Origin: Clostridiales bacterium
Lineage (GTDB): Bacteria > Bacillota > Clostridia > Saccharofermentanales > Saccharofermentanaceae
Assembly (NCBI GenBank): GCA_017510605.1
Contig: JAFWMQ010000009.1
Coordinates: 124,001-188,000 of the forward strand
Reading direction: 5' to 3'
Length of the DNA stretch: 64,000 bases
The translations under genes and the position numbers were made by a program. The notes beneath the pieces are model-generated. The model was given only the letters and a program-made list of their open reading frames with translations, searched no databases and was not told the DNA's origin. Positions 17,455 to 27,290 of this stretch are shown one piece after another. The stretch's first letter is position 1. Each line of letters opens with the position of its first letter.

Positions 17455-20010
17455 ATGAATAGAATTGATAAACCGGCAGCACTGATCCTTACAGGCGCTT
17501 TACTCTTAACGGCTTGTAATAATGTTCAGGAGACTTCGGCGGATGAGACTTCGGAGCCAACTGCAGGGTCTTCGGTAACTGAGACTTCCGCTGCAGAAAC
17601 ATTCAGCGGTACAACTGCAGTCACGCATCAGATATCAGGACTTACTGAAACAGGACACGGATACGAGGGTATTGAGGGAACCGGAAAATATAATTACGGT
17701 GAGGCTCTTCAGAAGTCTTTATTGTTTTATGAACTTCAGCGGAGCGGTGTTCTTCCTGAAGAGACACGCTGCAACTGGAGAGGCGATTCCGGACTGTCTG
17801 ACGGTGCTGATAATAATATCGACCTCACGGGCGGTTGGTACGATGCCGGAGATCATGTAAAATTCAATCTTCCTATGGCATATTCTGCTGCGATGCTCGG
17901 GTGGTCTCTTTATGAAGACCGTGAAGCGTATGAGCAGAGCGGCCAGACGGAATATATTCTCGGGGATATAAAATGGGTCACAGATTACCTTATCAAGTGT
18001 CATCCTGAAGACGAGGTATTCTACTATCAGGTAGGCGACGGCGGTTCGGATCATTCATGGTGGGGACCTTGTGAAGTAATGGCAATGAACAGGCCATCAT
18101 ACCGTGTTACGAAGGATAACCCGGGATCTGCGGTCACAGGGGAAGCAGCTGCTGCTCTGGCTGTCGCGGCGATTGTTTTCGAAGATACGGATAAAGAGTA
18201 TTCGAAGCTCTGCCTTGAACATGCAGAGAGCCTGTATGCTTTTGCAGATTCAACCAGAAGTGATGACGGTTATACCGCAGCAAACGGTTTCTATAATTCA
18301 TGGAGCGGGTATTATGATGAGCTTGCGTGGGCAGGAAGCTGGCTTTATCTTGCAACGGACAACAGCAAATATCTGGAGAATGCCAAATCGTGTTTCCCGA
18401 AGGCAGGACACGATTATAACTGGTCGCACTGCTGGGATGATGTACATATAGGAGCTGCGGTCCTGCTTGCTAAGATCACAGGCGAAAAGTCATATAAGGA
18501 TGAAGTCCAAAAACATCTGGATTACTGGTCATGCGGAACATCGGACGGAGAAAGGATCACGTATTCTCCCCAAGGTCTTGCGTGGCTCGATCAGTGGGGA
18601 TCATTAAGATATGCTACCACAACTGCTTTTATCGCATGTGTTTACAGCAGATGGGACGGCTGTCCTTCTGATAAAGTATCAACATATTGGGATTTTGCAG
18701 TTTCGCAGGCAGATTATGCTTTGGGATCTTCGGGAAGATCTTATGTGGTTGGATTCGGAGAAAATCCGCCTGAACATCCTCACCACAGAACCAGCCAGGG
18801 ATCTTACTGTGACAATATGAACGAACCGGGGCAGGCACGTCATACGCTTTATGGTGCGCTGGTTGGAGGACCGGATTCTTCAGACGGTTACACGGATACA
18901 GTAAGCGATTACAACAAGAACGAGGTCGCATGTGATTATAATGCCGGTTTTACAGGTCTTATGGCTGCAATGTATTCCGAATACCACGGCAAGACTCTAA
19001 TCGATTTCGGTGCTGTGGAAGAAGTCCCTGCTGATGAATACTCGGCCGAGTGCAGCATGAATGTTGAGGGCAGTGATTTTGCCGAGATAAAGGCATTTAT
19101 CTATAACAAGACTGCATGGCCTGCAAGAACTGCAGAGAATCTCGAATTCAGATATTTTGTTGATCTTTCAGAGATATATGAGAACGGCGGAGATGTTTCC
19201 GGCGTAAACATAACCACAAATTATATGCAGTCCGGAAGAGTTGACGGTCTGAAGGTGTGGAATGAAGATAACCACATCTATTATCTGTCGGTTGTTTTCG
19301 ATGACGGAAGCTTAAGACCCGGCGGCCAGTCGCAATATAAGTCTGAGATACAGGTCAGGATGATAAGCCCTAACGGAGTTTGGGATAACAGTAACGACTA
19401 TTCGTATAACAACGCTTCAGGCGTAGTCCTGCTCGAGAATGATAAAGTCGTATTCGGGGCATTGCCTGATGAAGAAGGACAGGGTTCCGGTCAGACTGCC
19501 TCAGGAGGTTCAGGAAGTTCAGGCTCCGGATCGTCCGGCACTTCCCAGACTGCTGCACCGGCATCTTCAGGCGGCAGCGGACAGGCATATGCCGGTGATC
19601 TGAGTATCAAGATGACTTACAATGATAATTCCACTAATGTTAATTCGATCGCAGGGACTTTGGATATTAAGAATACAGGTGATGAGACGATAGATCTGTC
19701 TGATCTTCAGATCGCGTACTATTTCACAAATGACGGAGGCGGTTCAATGGTCTTTGACTGTTATCATGCTGCTGTCAATTCCGCTTCAGGACAATATACG
19801 CCGCTGACTGATAATGTCAGAGGAACGTTTTCTTCCTGTACCGGAGAAGACAGGGATACGAGTGTTACGATCACTATCGGCAGCGGTTCCCTGTCCGGAG
19901 GTGATACACTGACTATCAGTTTCAGCATTCACAGATCGGACTGGCAGAACATGGATCTTTCAAATGACTGGTCTCACAAGAGCGTTGAGAATATTGAGGT
20001 TGCGGTATAA
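17455..20010 (+). CDS. GH9 endoglucanase, lipoprotein, with CBM3c-like and C-terminal CBM3-like modules
   Basis: This 851-aa enzyme should hydrolyse cellulose outside the cell. A lipobox (LTAC, Cys21) ends the signal peptide, so it is probably anchored to the membrane, unlike most secreted GH9 enzymes. A Ser/Thr-rich spacer follows (to ~residue 60). The GH9 domain (~70-510) has the DAGDH motif (Asp130 and Asp133), a HPHHRTSQG His segment and the general acid in NEVACDYNAGF (Glu490). Residues ~535-660 match a CBM3c module, which in this architecture makes GH9 enzymes processive. A Gly/Ser-rich linker and a second CBM3-like module (~715-851) follow. The start has GGAGGGG upstream. naxE begins three bases after the stop. 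Confidence 0.93.
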   Translation: MNRIDKPAALILTGALLLTACNNVQETSADETSEPTAGSSVTETSAAETFSGTTAVTHQISGLTETGHGYEGIEGTGKYNYGEALQKSLLFYELQRSGVLPEETRCNWRGDSGLSDGADNNIDLTGGWYDAGDHVKFNLPMAYSAAMLGWSLYEDREAYEQSGQTEYILGDIKWVTDYLIKCHPEDEVFYYQVGDGGSDHSWWGPCEVMAMNRPSYRVTKDNPGSAVTGEAAAALAVAAIVFEDTDKEYSKLCLEHAESLYAFADSTRSDDGYTAANGFYNSWSGYYDELAWAGSWLYLATDNSKYLENAKSCFPKAGHDYNWSHCWDDVHIGAAVLLAKITGEKSYKDEVQKHLDYWSCGTSDGERITYSPQGLAWLDQWGSLRYATTTAFIACVYSRWDGCPSDKVSTYWDFAVSQADYALGSSGRSYVVGFGENPPEHPHHRTSQGSYCDNMNEPGQARHTLYGALVGGPDSSDGYTDTVSDYNKNEVACDYNAGFTGLMAAMYSEYHGKTLIDFGAVEEVPADEYSAECSMNVEGSDFAEIKAFIYNKTAWPARTAENLEFRYFVDLSEIYENGGDVSGVNITTNYMQSGRVDGLKVWNEDNHIYYLSVVFDDGSLRPGGQSQYKSEIQVRMISPNGVWDNSNDYSYNNASGVVLLENDKVVFGALPDEEGQGSGQTASGGSGSSGSGSSGTSQTAAPASSGGSGQAYAGDLSIKMTYNDNSTNVNSIAGTLDIKNTGDETIDLSDLQIAYYFTNDGGGSMVFDCYHAAVNSASGQYTPLTDNVRGTFSSCTGEDRDTSVTITIGSGSLSGGDTLTISFSIHRSDWQNMDLSNDWSHKSVENIEVAV

Positions 20011-20013
20011 CTG

Positions 20014-20637
20014 ATGGCTATATGTGTTTCTACAGAAGTGATGCGCAACAGTGACAGATGGACGATCGAGCATCTCGTTCCGTCAAAGGTGCTGATGGAA
20101 AGAGCCGGAAGGGCAATTTTCGAACAGGCTGAATGGAAAGGCCCGGTAGGTGTAATCTGCGGAAAAGGCAATAATGCCGGCGACGGGTTTGTTGTTGCTT
20201 CTTTGCTGAAGGAAAAAGGTATTGAATGCGAGATAGTTCTGCTATACGAAGATTCTTTCTCGGAGGACGGGAAATTCTTTTTTGATAAGTGCGTCGAAAA
20301 AGGAATCCCCGTGGTCACTGACAGCGATTACGGCAAATACAAAACCATTCTTGACTGCATATTTGGTACCGGATTTAAAGGCGAAGTAAAAGAGCCTGCG
20401 AGAACCGCTATCAGGAAGATCAATAATTCCGGAGCTTATGTTGTCAGCGCTGATATAAACAGCGGACTTAACGGTGATACAGGGCTTGGTGATCTGTATG
20501 TTATTTCTGATCTGACTGTGTCGATCGGAACGTATAAGTACGGCCATTTTCTGGGGAATGCAGATAAAGCTATGAAGGATAAGATAAACTGTGATATAGG
20601 AATTAAGATCATCGGGGAGACAAAAGATCTTCCATAG
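20014..20637 (+). CDS. nnrE: NAD(P)H-hydrate epimerase (NAXE, YjeF N-terminal type)
   Basis: NAXE interconverts the R and S forms of damaged, hydrated NAD(P)H so that the dehydratase can repair it. The 207-aa protein has the Rossmann-like YjeF_N fold with GKGNNAGDGFVVASLLKEKG near the N-terminus, the DCIFGTGFKG segment and SADINSGLNGDTG. It is the epimerase domain alone: the ADP/ATP-dependent dehydratase domain often fused to it is absent and is not elsewhere in the window. It lies three bases behind the cellulase gene, which looks accidental in function but implies co-transcription. Confidence 0.88.
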   Translation: MAICVSTEVMRNSDRWTIEHLVPSKVLMERAGRAIFEQAEWKGPVGVICGKGNNAGDGFVVASLLKEKGIECEIVLLYEDSFSEDGKFFFDKCVEKGIPVVTDSDYGKYKTILDCIFGTGFKGEVKEPARTAIRKINNSGAYVVSADINSGLNGDTGLGDLYVISDLTVSIGTYKYGHFLGNADKAMKDKINCDIGIKIIGETKDLP

Positions 20638-20677
20638 GGTAAGTGAAAAACTGTTAAATGATTATTGGGAATGATAT

Positions 20678-22156
20678 ATGGATCAGAATGAATACCTGAA
20701 AATAATTGAAGATACTATCAGCAACGGAAAGTATAAGGATGACTGGCAGTCTTTGTCAGGACATAAAACTCCTGACTGGTACTACAGGGCAAAGCTGGGG
20801 ATATTCATTCATTGGGGAATTTACAGTGTTCCGGCTTATGCATGTGAGTGGTATCCGAGATGGATGTATAACCCGGGTTCGCGTGAATACGAGTATCACA
20901 AGAAGAATTTCGGAGATCCTAAAGACTTCGGATACAAGGATTTCATTCCTATGTTTAAAGGTGAGAGATTCAATGCTGACGAGTGGGTGGAATTGTTCAG
21001 AAGAGCCGGCGCGGGATACGTTATGCCCGTGTGCGAGCATCACGACGGATTTGCCATGTATGATTCAGATCTTAACCGTTGGAATGTCGCGAAAATGGGA
21101 CCCTGCAGGGATGTCGCAGGTGAGATCAAGAAAGCCTGCGAAGCTAAAGGACTTGCATTCTGCGCTTCTTCACACAGGGCGGAACACTTTTTCTTCATGA
21201 ACATGGGAAGGACTATAGACTGCGATGTTAATGATGAGAACTATCGCGATTTCTACGGCCCTGCATATCTTTGTCCGGAACTTTCTGATGTTGCGGTATT
21301 CCATACTTTAGAGGATGTTTTTTCGTCTGCAAAGCCGACGGAGGAGTGGCTTACTGACTGGCTTGTCAGGACATGCGAACTGATCGACAGATATAAGCCG
21401 ATGATCCTTTATTTCGATACGTGGATCCAGAATGCCGCATTCAAACCGTACCTCAAAAAGATGTGTGCGTACTATTACAACAGGGCAGAAGAATGGGGTA
21501 AGGAAGTAACGATAAATTATAAGCACGAAGCATTTCCTCCCGACGTTGCGACTTTCGATGTCGAAAGAGGTGCTCTTACTGATATTTCTCCTGTGCCGTG
21601 GCAGACTGATACAGCTATTGGAAAGAAGTCCTGGGGGTACATTGAAGATAATGAGTTCAAGCCGGCAAGACAGATAATCTGTGACTTGATAGACATAGTC
21701 AGCAAGAACGGAATGCTGCTGATAAATATCGGACCCAAACCTGACGGAACAATTACCGGAGAAGAGACCGCTGTATTAAATGAATTGGGCGATTGGATGG
21801 ACGTCAATGGTGAGGGAATATACGATACGATCCCGTGGAAGACTTTTGGTGAAGGTGAAGTGAATAATACCGCAGGTTCTTTTCAGGATAATACTGAGAA
21901 AGTATTTACTTCCGAAGACTACAGATTCACTTATAAGAACGGCTTCCTCTATGCTTTCTGCATGAAACCTGATTCTGAGGAGTTTCTTATCAGGTCGCTG
22001 AAGATAAAGGGTGAACGCGATTTTGTAACAGGTGATGTCGCCGTATTGGGTGATTACAAGATAGTTAATTCAGAACGCAATGAGAAGGGAATGTCCATTG
22101 TCCTGGACAGAAAACCCGAATCAGATAAACCGCTGTGTTTTAAGATCAGTTTTTAA
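20678..22156 (+). CDS. GH29 alpha-L-fucosidase
   Basis: GH29 enzymes remove alpha-linked L-fucose from glycans. The 492-aa protein starts its TIM-barrel with WYYRAKLGIFIHWGIYSVPA, followed by EWYPRWMYN, EHHDGFAMYDS and KWNV-like segments typical of the family. The nucleophile is probably Asp247 in ILYFDTWIQ. A C-terminal beta-sandwich begins near residue 400. No signal peptide is seen, so it should act in the cytoplasm on imported fucosyl-oligosaccharides; no transporter for them lies nearby. The gene follows naxE by 40 bases with only a weak ribosome site (TTGGGA). Confidence 0.93.
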   Translation: MDQNEYLKIIEDTISNGKYKDDWQSLSGHKTPDWYYRAKLGIFIHWGIYSVPAYACEWYPRWMYNPGSREYEYHKKNFGDPKDFGYKDFIPMFKGERFNADEWVELFRRAGAGYVMPVCEHHDGFAMYDSDLNRWNVAKMGPCRDVAGEIKKACEAKGLAFCASSHRAEHFFFMNMGRTIDCDVNDENYRDFYGPAYLCPELSDVAVFHTLEDVFSSAKPTEEWLTDWLVRTCELIDRYKPMILYFDTWIQNAAFKPYLKKMCAYYYNRAEEWGKEVTINYKHEAFPPDVATFDVERGALTDISPVPWQTDTAIGKKSWGYIEDNEFKPARQIICDLIDIVSKNGMLLINIGPKPDGTITGEETAVLNELGDWMDVNGEGIYDTIPWKTFGEGEVNNTAGSFQDNTEKVFTSEDYRFTYKNGFLYAFCMKPDSEEFLIRSLKIKGERDFVTGDVAVLGDYKIVNSERNEKGMSIVLDRKPESDKPLCFKISF

Positions 22157-22220
22157 TCTCAACAGCTTGTATTGATTTGTTGTTTTAATGGAAACATTTT
22201 CGATATGGGGAGAAAAGAAT

Positions 22221-23204
22221 ATGTGTCCTGAAATGAATGAACTTGTTGAATCAAAGAAGACCGGTAAGAAGATTATATTGGTCTTTGGTATTGCTGTGCT
22301 GACACTAATATTAGGATTATCAGGTTTTCTGATATTCCGTTTTGCCGAACTTCAACGGATACCTGAACTTAAACGGATCGATGGGCTCGACGTTAATTAT
22401 TTTGATGTTTCTGTCACATGCTATGACGGAGAAAACTATAAGTATGTTTCTCCCAATTCCAGGACCAAAGAAGAGTCATTAGCTTTGATGGATGCAGTGC
22501 ATAAATTTGCTTCCGTAAAAGGAAGAAAGGTCAATAACTGGACTCCGGATAAGATTACATATCCGGTATATTCCGTCACGATAAGTCCGGTGATCTTTAA
22601 AAGCGAAGCGTATGTGGCAGGTGAGACCGTTGTCTGGAGTAACGGTTACCTGTTTACGGCTTCCGGCGATGTCTATAGATGCAGTCCTGATTTCAGATCA
22701 TTTCTGAAGACAGATGATAACGATTATGTGCGGGAAGCGGATCTGGAAGGTATAGCTTATGCGAGGGCTTTCCGGCCGCTTTTCTATGCGGGTTCCAAAT
22801 GGCACAAAGAATTTCTTAATCCTTTTAATACTTCTTCAGATGATCATGCGGAATTTGTTGAAGCTGAGATTACTGAAATATCTGAAAGAAACGGGTTCCC
22901 TCTGGTTACCGTACTGCTTACTAATACAGGTGAAGAAATGTGGTGTTATGAAGACCGGTCGCTGTTCGTTACTATGGTAGTGGTTGTAGACGGAGAGTGG
23001 TATTACCTTTATCATGATCCGGGCGTTGATGATGATATCAGGACCATACCGGGATATGACGAGATCCTTGAACCCGGAGCACAGGATACTGTTCAGATCA
23101 GTCTTGGCTTCTATGGAACGCTTCCTCCGGGTGATTACATGATCCTGATCCACGGAGAGGACAGCAGCGGATATTGTTACGCTTGTGCGGAGTATCAAAA
23201 ATAA
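22221..23204 (+). CDS. Membrane-anchored protein with C-terminal Ig-like domain
   Basis: This 327-aa protein has a short cytoplasmic start, one membrane segment (residues ~18-40) and an extracellular part. The last ~110 residues fit the bacterial Ig-like domain found in many clostridial surface proteins: strands around FPLVTVLLTNTGEE, a GEWYYLYHDPG segment, then ILEPGAQDTVQISL and TLPPGDYMILIHG. The middle part (residues ~55-200) is unknown. I start at ATG 22221, eight bases after GGGGAG; an ATG 33 bases upstream has no site and adds 11 residues. The gene could be transcribed with the fucosidase gene (64-base gap). Function is unknown. Confidence 0.7.
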   Translation: MCPEMNELVESKKTGKKIILVFGIAVLTLILGLSGFLIFRFAELQRIPELKRIDGLDVNYFDVSVTCYDGENYKYVSPNSRTKEESLALMDAVHKFASVKGRKVNNWTPDKITYPVYSVTISPVIFKSEAYVAGETVVWSNGYLFTASGDVYRCSPDFRSFLKTDDNDYVREADLEGIAYARAFRPLFYAGSKWHKEFLNPFNTSSDDHAEFVEAEITEISERNGFPLVTVLLTNTGEEMWCYEDRSLFVTMVVVVDGEWYYLYHDPGVDDDIRTIPGYDEILEPGAQDTVQISLGFYGTLPPGDYMILIHGEDSSGYCYACAEYQK

Positions 23205-23271
23205 TTATTGACTATATAAACTTGGAAAATATGGAGCCGTTTTCGAGAAGTGCTGAAAAACCTGCAATGAA

Positions 23272-23300
23272 AAAGGGTTGCCTTGTATAGACAACCCTTT
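23272..23300 (-). terminator. Intrinsic terminator of leuS
   Basis: AAAGGGTTG and CAACCCTTT form a perfect nine-base stem with an 11-base loop. On the minus strand it is followed by further T residues, 22 bases after the leuS stop. It may also stop transcription from the plus-strand gene ending at 23204. Confidence 0.75.
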
Positions 23301-23322
23301 AATACTTTAGCTTTCCCGAAAA

Positions 23323-25806
23323 TTACTTCGCTACGATGTTTGCGATCCTTCCCTTGACGTAGATGAACTTGACGATCGATCTGCCGTTCAAAGCGCCTGC
23401 GAGTCTGTCGTCTGCATTAACGATAGCTTCGACTGCAGCCTGGTCTGCTTCGGCAGGGATGTTGACCTTGAACTGAACCTTACCGTTGATCTGTACAGCA
23501 ATTTCGATCTCGTCCTTAACAAGAGCGCTCTCATCAACCTCAGGCCATTTCTGGTTGTAGATCGAATAGCTGTTGCCCAAAGCTTCGCACCAGAGTTCTT
23601 CTGTGAAATGAGGAGCGAAAGGTGCAAGGAGGAGAACGAGTTTCTCTGTTGCATATCTCTTGAACTCAGGCTTAGCGGAAGCGTCCTGGCTGTACTTTGT
23701 GATTGCATTCAAAAGCTCCATCATTCTTGCGATAGGTGTGTTGAACTGGAACTTCTCGATATCTGCAGTGGAACTCTTGATCGCATAGTTGATCGCATAG
23801 TTGAGTTCCTTGTCGGCAGAAGTCATATCAGCCTTAGCGGGAACTGCGGAAGAATCTGCGCCTGCGCAGTCTGCAACGCATGTCTCGATCCTTCTGAAGA
23901 ACTTAACGATAGCCTGGAGTCCTGAATCAGACCAGGGACCGCCTTCTATGTAAGCGAAGCCGAATCCGAGGTATGTTCTGAAAACATCGGAACCGTACTT
24001 GCTGATATAGTCGTCAGGCGCAACGGTGTTGCCTCTGGATTTACTCATCTTCTGACCGTCAGGTCCGAGGATCGTTCCTTGGTGTACAAGGCTTGTGAAA
24101 GGCTCGTCGAAATCGAGCATTCCCATGTCACGCATAGCCTTTGTGAAGAATCTTGCGTAAAGGAGGTGCATGCAGGCGTGCTCGGCGCCGCCTACGTACT
24201 TGTCGACAGGGCAGAATTTGTTGATCTTATCCTTGGAGAACATCTCTTTGTCGTTCTTGTTATCAGGATATCTGAACTGATACCAGGAAGAGTCAACGAA
24301 TGTATCCATCGTATCAGGATCACGTCTTGCATCACCGCCGCACTTGGGGCACTTGCAGTTCATGAATGATTCGCACTTTGCAAGAGGGCTCTCACCGTCC
24401 GGTGTGAACTCAACATCGTAGGGGAGAAGAACAGGGAGCTGATCCTCGGGTACAGGTACAACACCGCATGAAGGGCAGTGAACCATCGGGATAGGTGTTC
24501 CCCAATATCTCTGACGGGAAATGAGCCAGTCACGGAGTCTGTAGTTGATCTTCCATTCGCCCATACCGATCTCTGCGAGCTTTGCAACGATAGCCTTCTG
24601 GGCATCGTGCATCTCCATGCCGTCGAACTCATCTGAGTTGCAGAGGTAACCCTTTTTCTCGCAATAGGGAAGCTCTGAATCGACACCCTTCTCAGGCTGG
24701 ATAACACGGATGATATCAAGACCGTACTTATGTGCAAAATCAAAGTCTCTTTCGTCATGTGAAGGAACTGCCATTACGACACCGGTACCGTATCCGGCAA
24801 CAACATAATCTGCTGCCCAGATAGGAACTCTTCTGCCATTTAACGGATGGATAGCATAAGCTCCGGTGAATACACCGGTCTTCTCACGTGTTGTGGACAT
24901 GCGGTCGATCTCGTTAACCTTTGCAGTTGCCTGGCGGTATGCTTCAACGGCATCACGGCACTCATCGGTAGTAAGCTTAGCGCAGAGCTCTGACTCCGGT
25001 GCGATGACAACATAAGTGATACCCATGAACGTATCGACTCTTGTTGTGAATACTTCAAGCTTCATGGGAGAACCGTCTTCGTTTGTAAGGCGCTCGCCGT
25101 TCTTCTCGACATAGAGGGCAACCTGTGCGCCTTCAGATCTGCCGATCCAGTTCTTCTGGAGTTTCTTTGTCTTTTCGGGCCAGTCGAGCTTCGGAAGATC
25201 GTCAAGAAGTTCCTGCGCGTATTCGGTAATCTTGAAGAACCACTGTGTCATGTTCTTGCGGACTACTTCGGAATGGCATCTCTCGCATGTGCCGTCAACG
25301 ACCTGTTCGTTTGCAAGAACCGTCTTGCATGAAGGACACCAGTTGACCGGTGCATTCTTACGGTAAGCGAGGCCTCTCTTGTAGAGTTCGATGAAAAACC
25401 ACTGGTTCCATCTGTAGTAATCAGGCATGCAGGTCTTTATCTCGAAATCCCAGTCGACCGTTGTGCCCATAGCTTTAAGCTGGCCTTCCATTGTGTCGAT
25501 GTTCTTAAGTGTTGAATCCTTGGGATGTATGCCTGTCTTGATAGCATAGTTCTCTGCAGGAAGTCCGAAAGAATCAAATCCCATGGGGTGGAAGAGGTTA
25601 TAGCCCTGCATGTGCTTGAACCTTGCCCAGGAGTCAGTAAGGGAATAGTTATACCAATGACCTAAGTGTAGGTTTGCTCCGGAAGGATATGAGAACATCT
25701 CAAGGCAATACAGTTTGTCGCCTTTTGCGTCCGGATCGTACTTGTAAAGACCTGTTTCGGCCCATTTTGCCTGCCACTTCTTGTCTGTCTCGTTTGAATA
25801 ACTCAT
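23323..25806 (-). CDS. leuS: Leucine--tRNA ligase
   Basis: This 827-aa class I synthetase charges tRNA-Leu. The HIGH motif is HLGH ([16 protein letters not shown]), and KMSKS is followed by [11 protein letters not shown]. Two zinc-ribbon-like Cys clusters are present: [21 protein letters not shown] and a CPKCGG-containing stretch. The editing (CP1) domain includes the Thr-rich and [15 protein letters not shown] segments that remove mischarged amino acids. The start is preceded by AGGAG on the minus strand. The 292-base upstream gap, shared with the divergent mreB-type gene, shows a -10 element but no recognisable T-box, which many Firmicutes leuS genes carry. Confidence 0.97.
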   Translation of the reverse strand: MSYSNETDKKWQAKWAETGLYKYDPDAKGDKLYCLEMFSYPSGANLHLGHWYNYSLTDSWARFKHMQGYNLFHPMGFDSFGLPAENYAIKTGIHPKDSTLKNIDTMEGQLKAMGTTVDWDFEIKTCMPDYYRWNQWFFIELYKRGLAYRKNAPVNWCPSCKTVLANEQVVDGTCERCHSEVVRKNMTQWFFKITEYAQELLDDLPKLDWPEKTKKLQKNWIGRSEGAQVALYVEKNGERLTNEDGSPMKLEVFTTRVDTFMGITYVVIAPESELCAKLTTDECRDAVEAYRQATAKVNEIDRMSTTREKTGVFTGAYAIHPLNGRRVPIWAADYVVAGYGTGVVMAVPSHDERDFDFAHKYGLDIIRVIQPEKGVDSELPYCEKKGYLCNSDEFDGMEMHDAQKAIVAKLAEIGMGEWKINYRLRDWLISRQRYWGTPIPMVHCPSCGVVPVPEDQLPVLLPYDVEFTPDGESPLAKCESFMNCKCPKCGGDARRDPDTMDTFVDSSWYQFRYPDNKNDKEMFSKDKINKFCPVDKYVGGAEHACMHLLYARFFTKAMRDMGMLDFDEPFTSLVHQGTILGPDGQKMSKSRGNTVAPDDYISKYGSDVFRTYLGFGFAYIEGGPWSDSGLQAIVKFFRRIETCVADCAGADSSAVPAKADMTSADKELNYAINYAIKSSTADIEKFQFNTPIARMMELLNAITKYSQDASAKPEFKRYATEKLVLLLAPFAPHFTEELWCEALGNSYSIYNQKWPEVDESALVKDEIEIAVQINGKVQFKVNIPAEADQAAVEAIVNADDRLAGALNGRSIVKFIYVKGRIANIVAK

Positions 25807-25841
25807 GAAAAAGACTCCTATTCTTATAAAATGAACACTTA

Positions 25842-25847
25842 ATTATA
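25842..25847 (-). promoter_or_regulatory. -10 element of leuS
   Basis: On the minus strand TATAAT lies ~36 bases before the leuS start, in a 14-base stretch identical to that before the DUF4364 gene. The short leader leaves no room for a T-box after this promoter. Confidence 0.45.
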
Positions 25848-26002
25848 CTCCGATGTTTTCGAAAATTATATACAAAGTGAAAATCATATGTACCAGGAAA
25901 AGGAAAAACATAAAAACCGCCTGTTTGCGCTGACGACTGGAAATGCCTGTTTTTCGCCACAAATTGAAATCAGATTGTCACTTAAAATAGTGTTTGGCTA
26001 CA

Positions 26003-26030
26003 TTGATTTTTATAAAGCCTGATGTAATAA
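26003..26030 (+). promoter_or_regulatory. Putative sigma-A promoter of the MreB-type gene
   Basis: TTGATT (26003-26008) and TAATAA (26025-26030) are 16 bp apart, 69 bases before the start codon. Both boxes match the consensus in four or five positions. Confidence 0.4.
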
Positions 26031-26098
26031 TAAATTGAATTTTCATGAGACAAATGCGTCAGGTGACGGCGCTTTTCGAATATATTGAGGAGAGATAA

Positions 26099-27109
26099 AT
26101 GGGTCTAGGTATGGAAATAGGTGTCGATCTCGGCACCAGTAGCGTACTTGTATATATCAGGGGTAAAGGAATCGTTCTCAAGGAACCTTCTGTAGTTGCA
26201 GTTAACAGCAAGACAGGAAAGGTTTTGGCTGTCGGTGAATCCGCTTCACTTATGCTCGGACGTACCCCCGGAATCGTAGAAGCTATCAGACCTCTCCGTG
26301 AGGGCGTTATTTCTGACTTCAGAGCTACTGAAGTTATGCTCAAAGCCTTTATCGGAAGAGTTTGTACAGGCCTTCGTGCCACATATTTTAAGCCTACGAT
26401 CGTTGTTTGTGTTCCTTCGGTAATCACACCTGTTGAGCAGCAGGCGGTTGAGAATGCATGCCGTCATGCCGGTGCTAAGGACGTATTCCTTATCAGAGAG
26501 CCTATCGCTGCTGCGATCGGTGCAGGTATCGATATTACCAAGGCATGCGGTTCAATGGTCGTTGATATAGGCGGCGGAACGACGGATATATCCGTAATCT
26601 CCCTTTGCGAACCTGTTGTTGATGCATCTTTGAAAGTTGCAGGAGACAAGTTCGATGAGGCAATAATAAAGCACGTAAGAAAGAGACATAATATCCTTAT
26701 CGGTGAGAAGACCGCAGAGAAGCTTAAGATAGAAATCGGCTGCGCTTATCCGAGAGATGAGGAACTTACGTTAGATGTACAGGGAAGAAACATCATTACT
26801 GGTCTTCCTTCGACTGTTACAGTTTCTTCCACAGAGATGCTCGAAGCATTGGAAGAACCTATCACACAGATCTTCGAAGCTGTACACAACGTTCTCGAGA
26901 GAACACCTCCGGAACTCATGGCAGATATCTCACAAAGAGGTATCGTTATGACCGGCGGCGGTGCAATGCTTTATGGTCTTGATCATATGTTGTCCAACAG
27001 GATAGGAATCGATGTTTACCTTGCTCAGGACCCTGTATCCTGTGTTGTTATCGGAACCGGTAAAGCACTCGACATGATGGATAAATTCGCGGCTTTAAGC
27101 GACAACTGA
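26099..27109 (+). CDS. mreB: MreB/Mbl family rod-shape actin homologue
   Basis: MreB-type actins form membrane-bound filaments that guide lateral wall synthesis in rod-shaped cells. The 336-aa protein has the actin ATPase motifs: phosphate 1 (GVDLGTSSVLVYIRGKG), phosphate 2 (MVVDIGGGTTDISVISL) and the adenosine loop (GIVMTGGGAMLYGLDHML), plus IREPIAAAIGAG. GGAG lies ahead of ATG 26099. mreC and mreD do not follow, so this may be an Mbl/MreBH-type paralogue rather than the main mreBCD copy. A strong palindrome closes the gene, so it is monocistronic. Confidence 0.92.
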   Translation: MGLGMEIGVDLGTSSVLVYIRGKGIVLKEPSVVAVNSKTGKVLAVGESASLMLGRTPGIVEAIRPLREGVISDFRATEVMLKAFIGRVCTGLRATYFKPTIVVCVPSVITPVEQQAVENACRHAGAKDVFLIREPIAAAIGAGIDITKACGSMVVDIGGGTTDISVISLCEPVVDASLKVAGDKFDEAIIKHVRKRHNILIGEKTAEKLKIEIGCAYPRDEELTLDVQGRNIITGLPSTVTVSSTEMLEALEEPITQIFEAVHNVLERTPPELMADISQRGIVMTGGGAMLYGLDHMLSNRIGIDVYLAQDPVSCVVIGTGKALDMMDKFAALSDN

Positions 27110-27144
27110 TACTGATTGACGGATAGAATAACAAATGATATATT

Positions 27145-27180
27145 ATGCGCGTCGGGGATATCTCCGGCGCGCATTCGTTT
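27145..27180 (+). terminator. Intrinsic terminator of the MreB-type gene
   Basis: Bases 27145-27174 form a near-perfect 30-base palindrome: ATGCGCGTCGG pairs with CCGGCGCGCAT, with two G-U pairs and a small ATAT centre. CGTTT follows. The U-tract is poor, so termination may be partial. Confidence 0.6.
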
Positions 27181-27290
27181 AGATTAGATTTTCCATTTTA
27201 AGATATCAGTTCAATATCCCTTAAGCAGAATTACGCGATATTAGGTTTATTGGGGAAATTCAAACGGAATACTATACTTGAAAGGCGTTT

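Noticed and set aside
19480..19600. Short repeats of Gly/Ser codons in the cellulase gene
   Set aside because: They encode the flexible linker before the last CBM3-like module and are not a separate repeat element.
25807..26098. Possible T-box riboswitch before leuS
   Set aside because: The T-box core (AGGGTGGNACCGCG-like) is not seen on the minus strand, and the likely -10 box is only 36 bases from the start.
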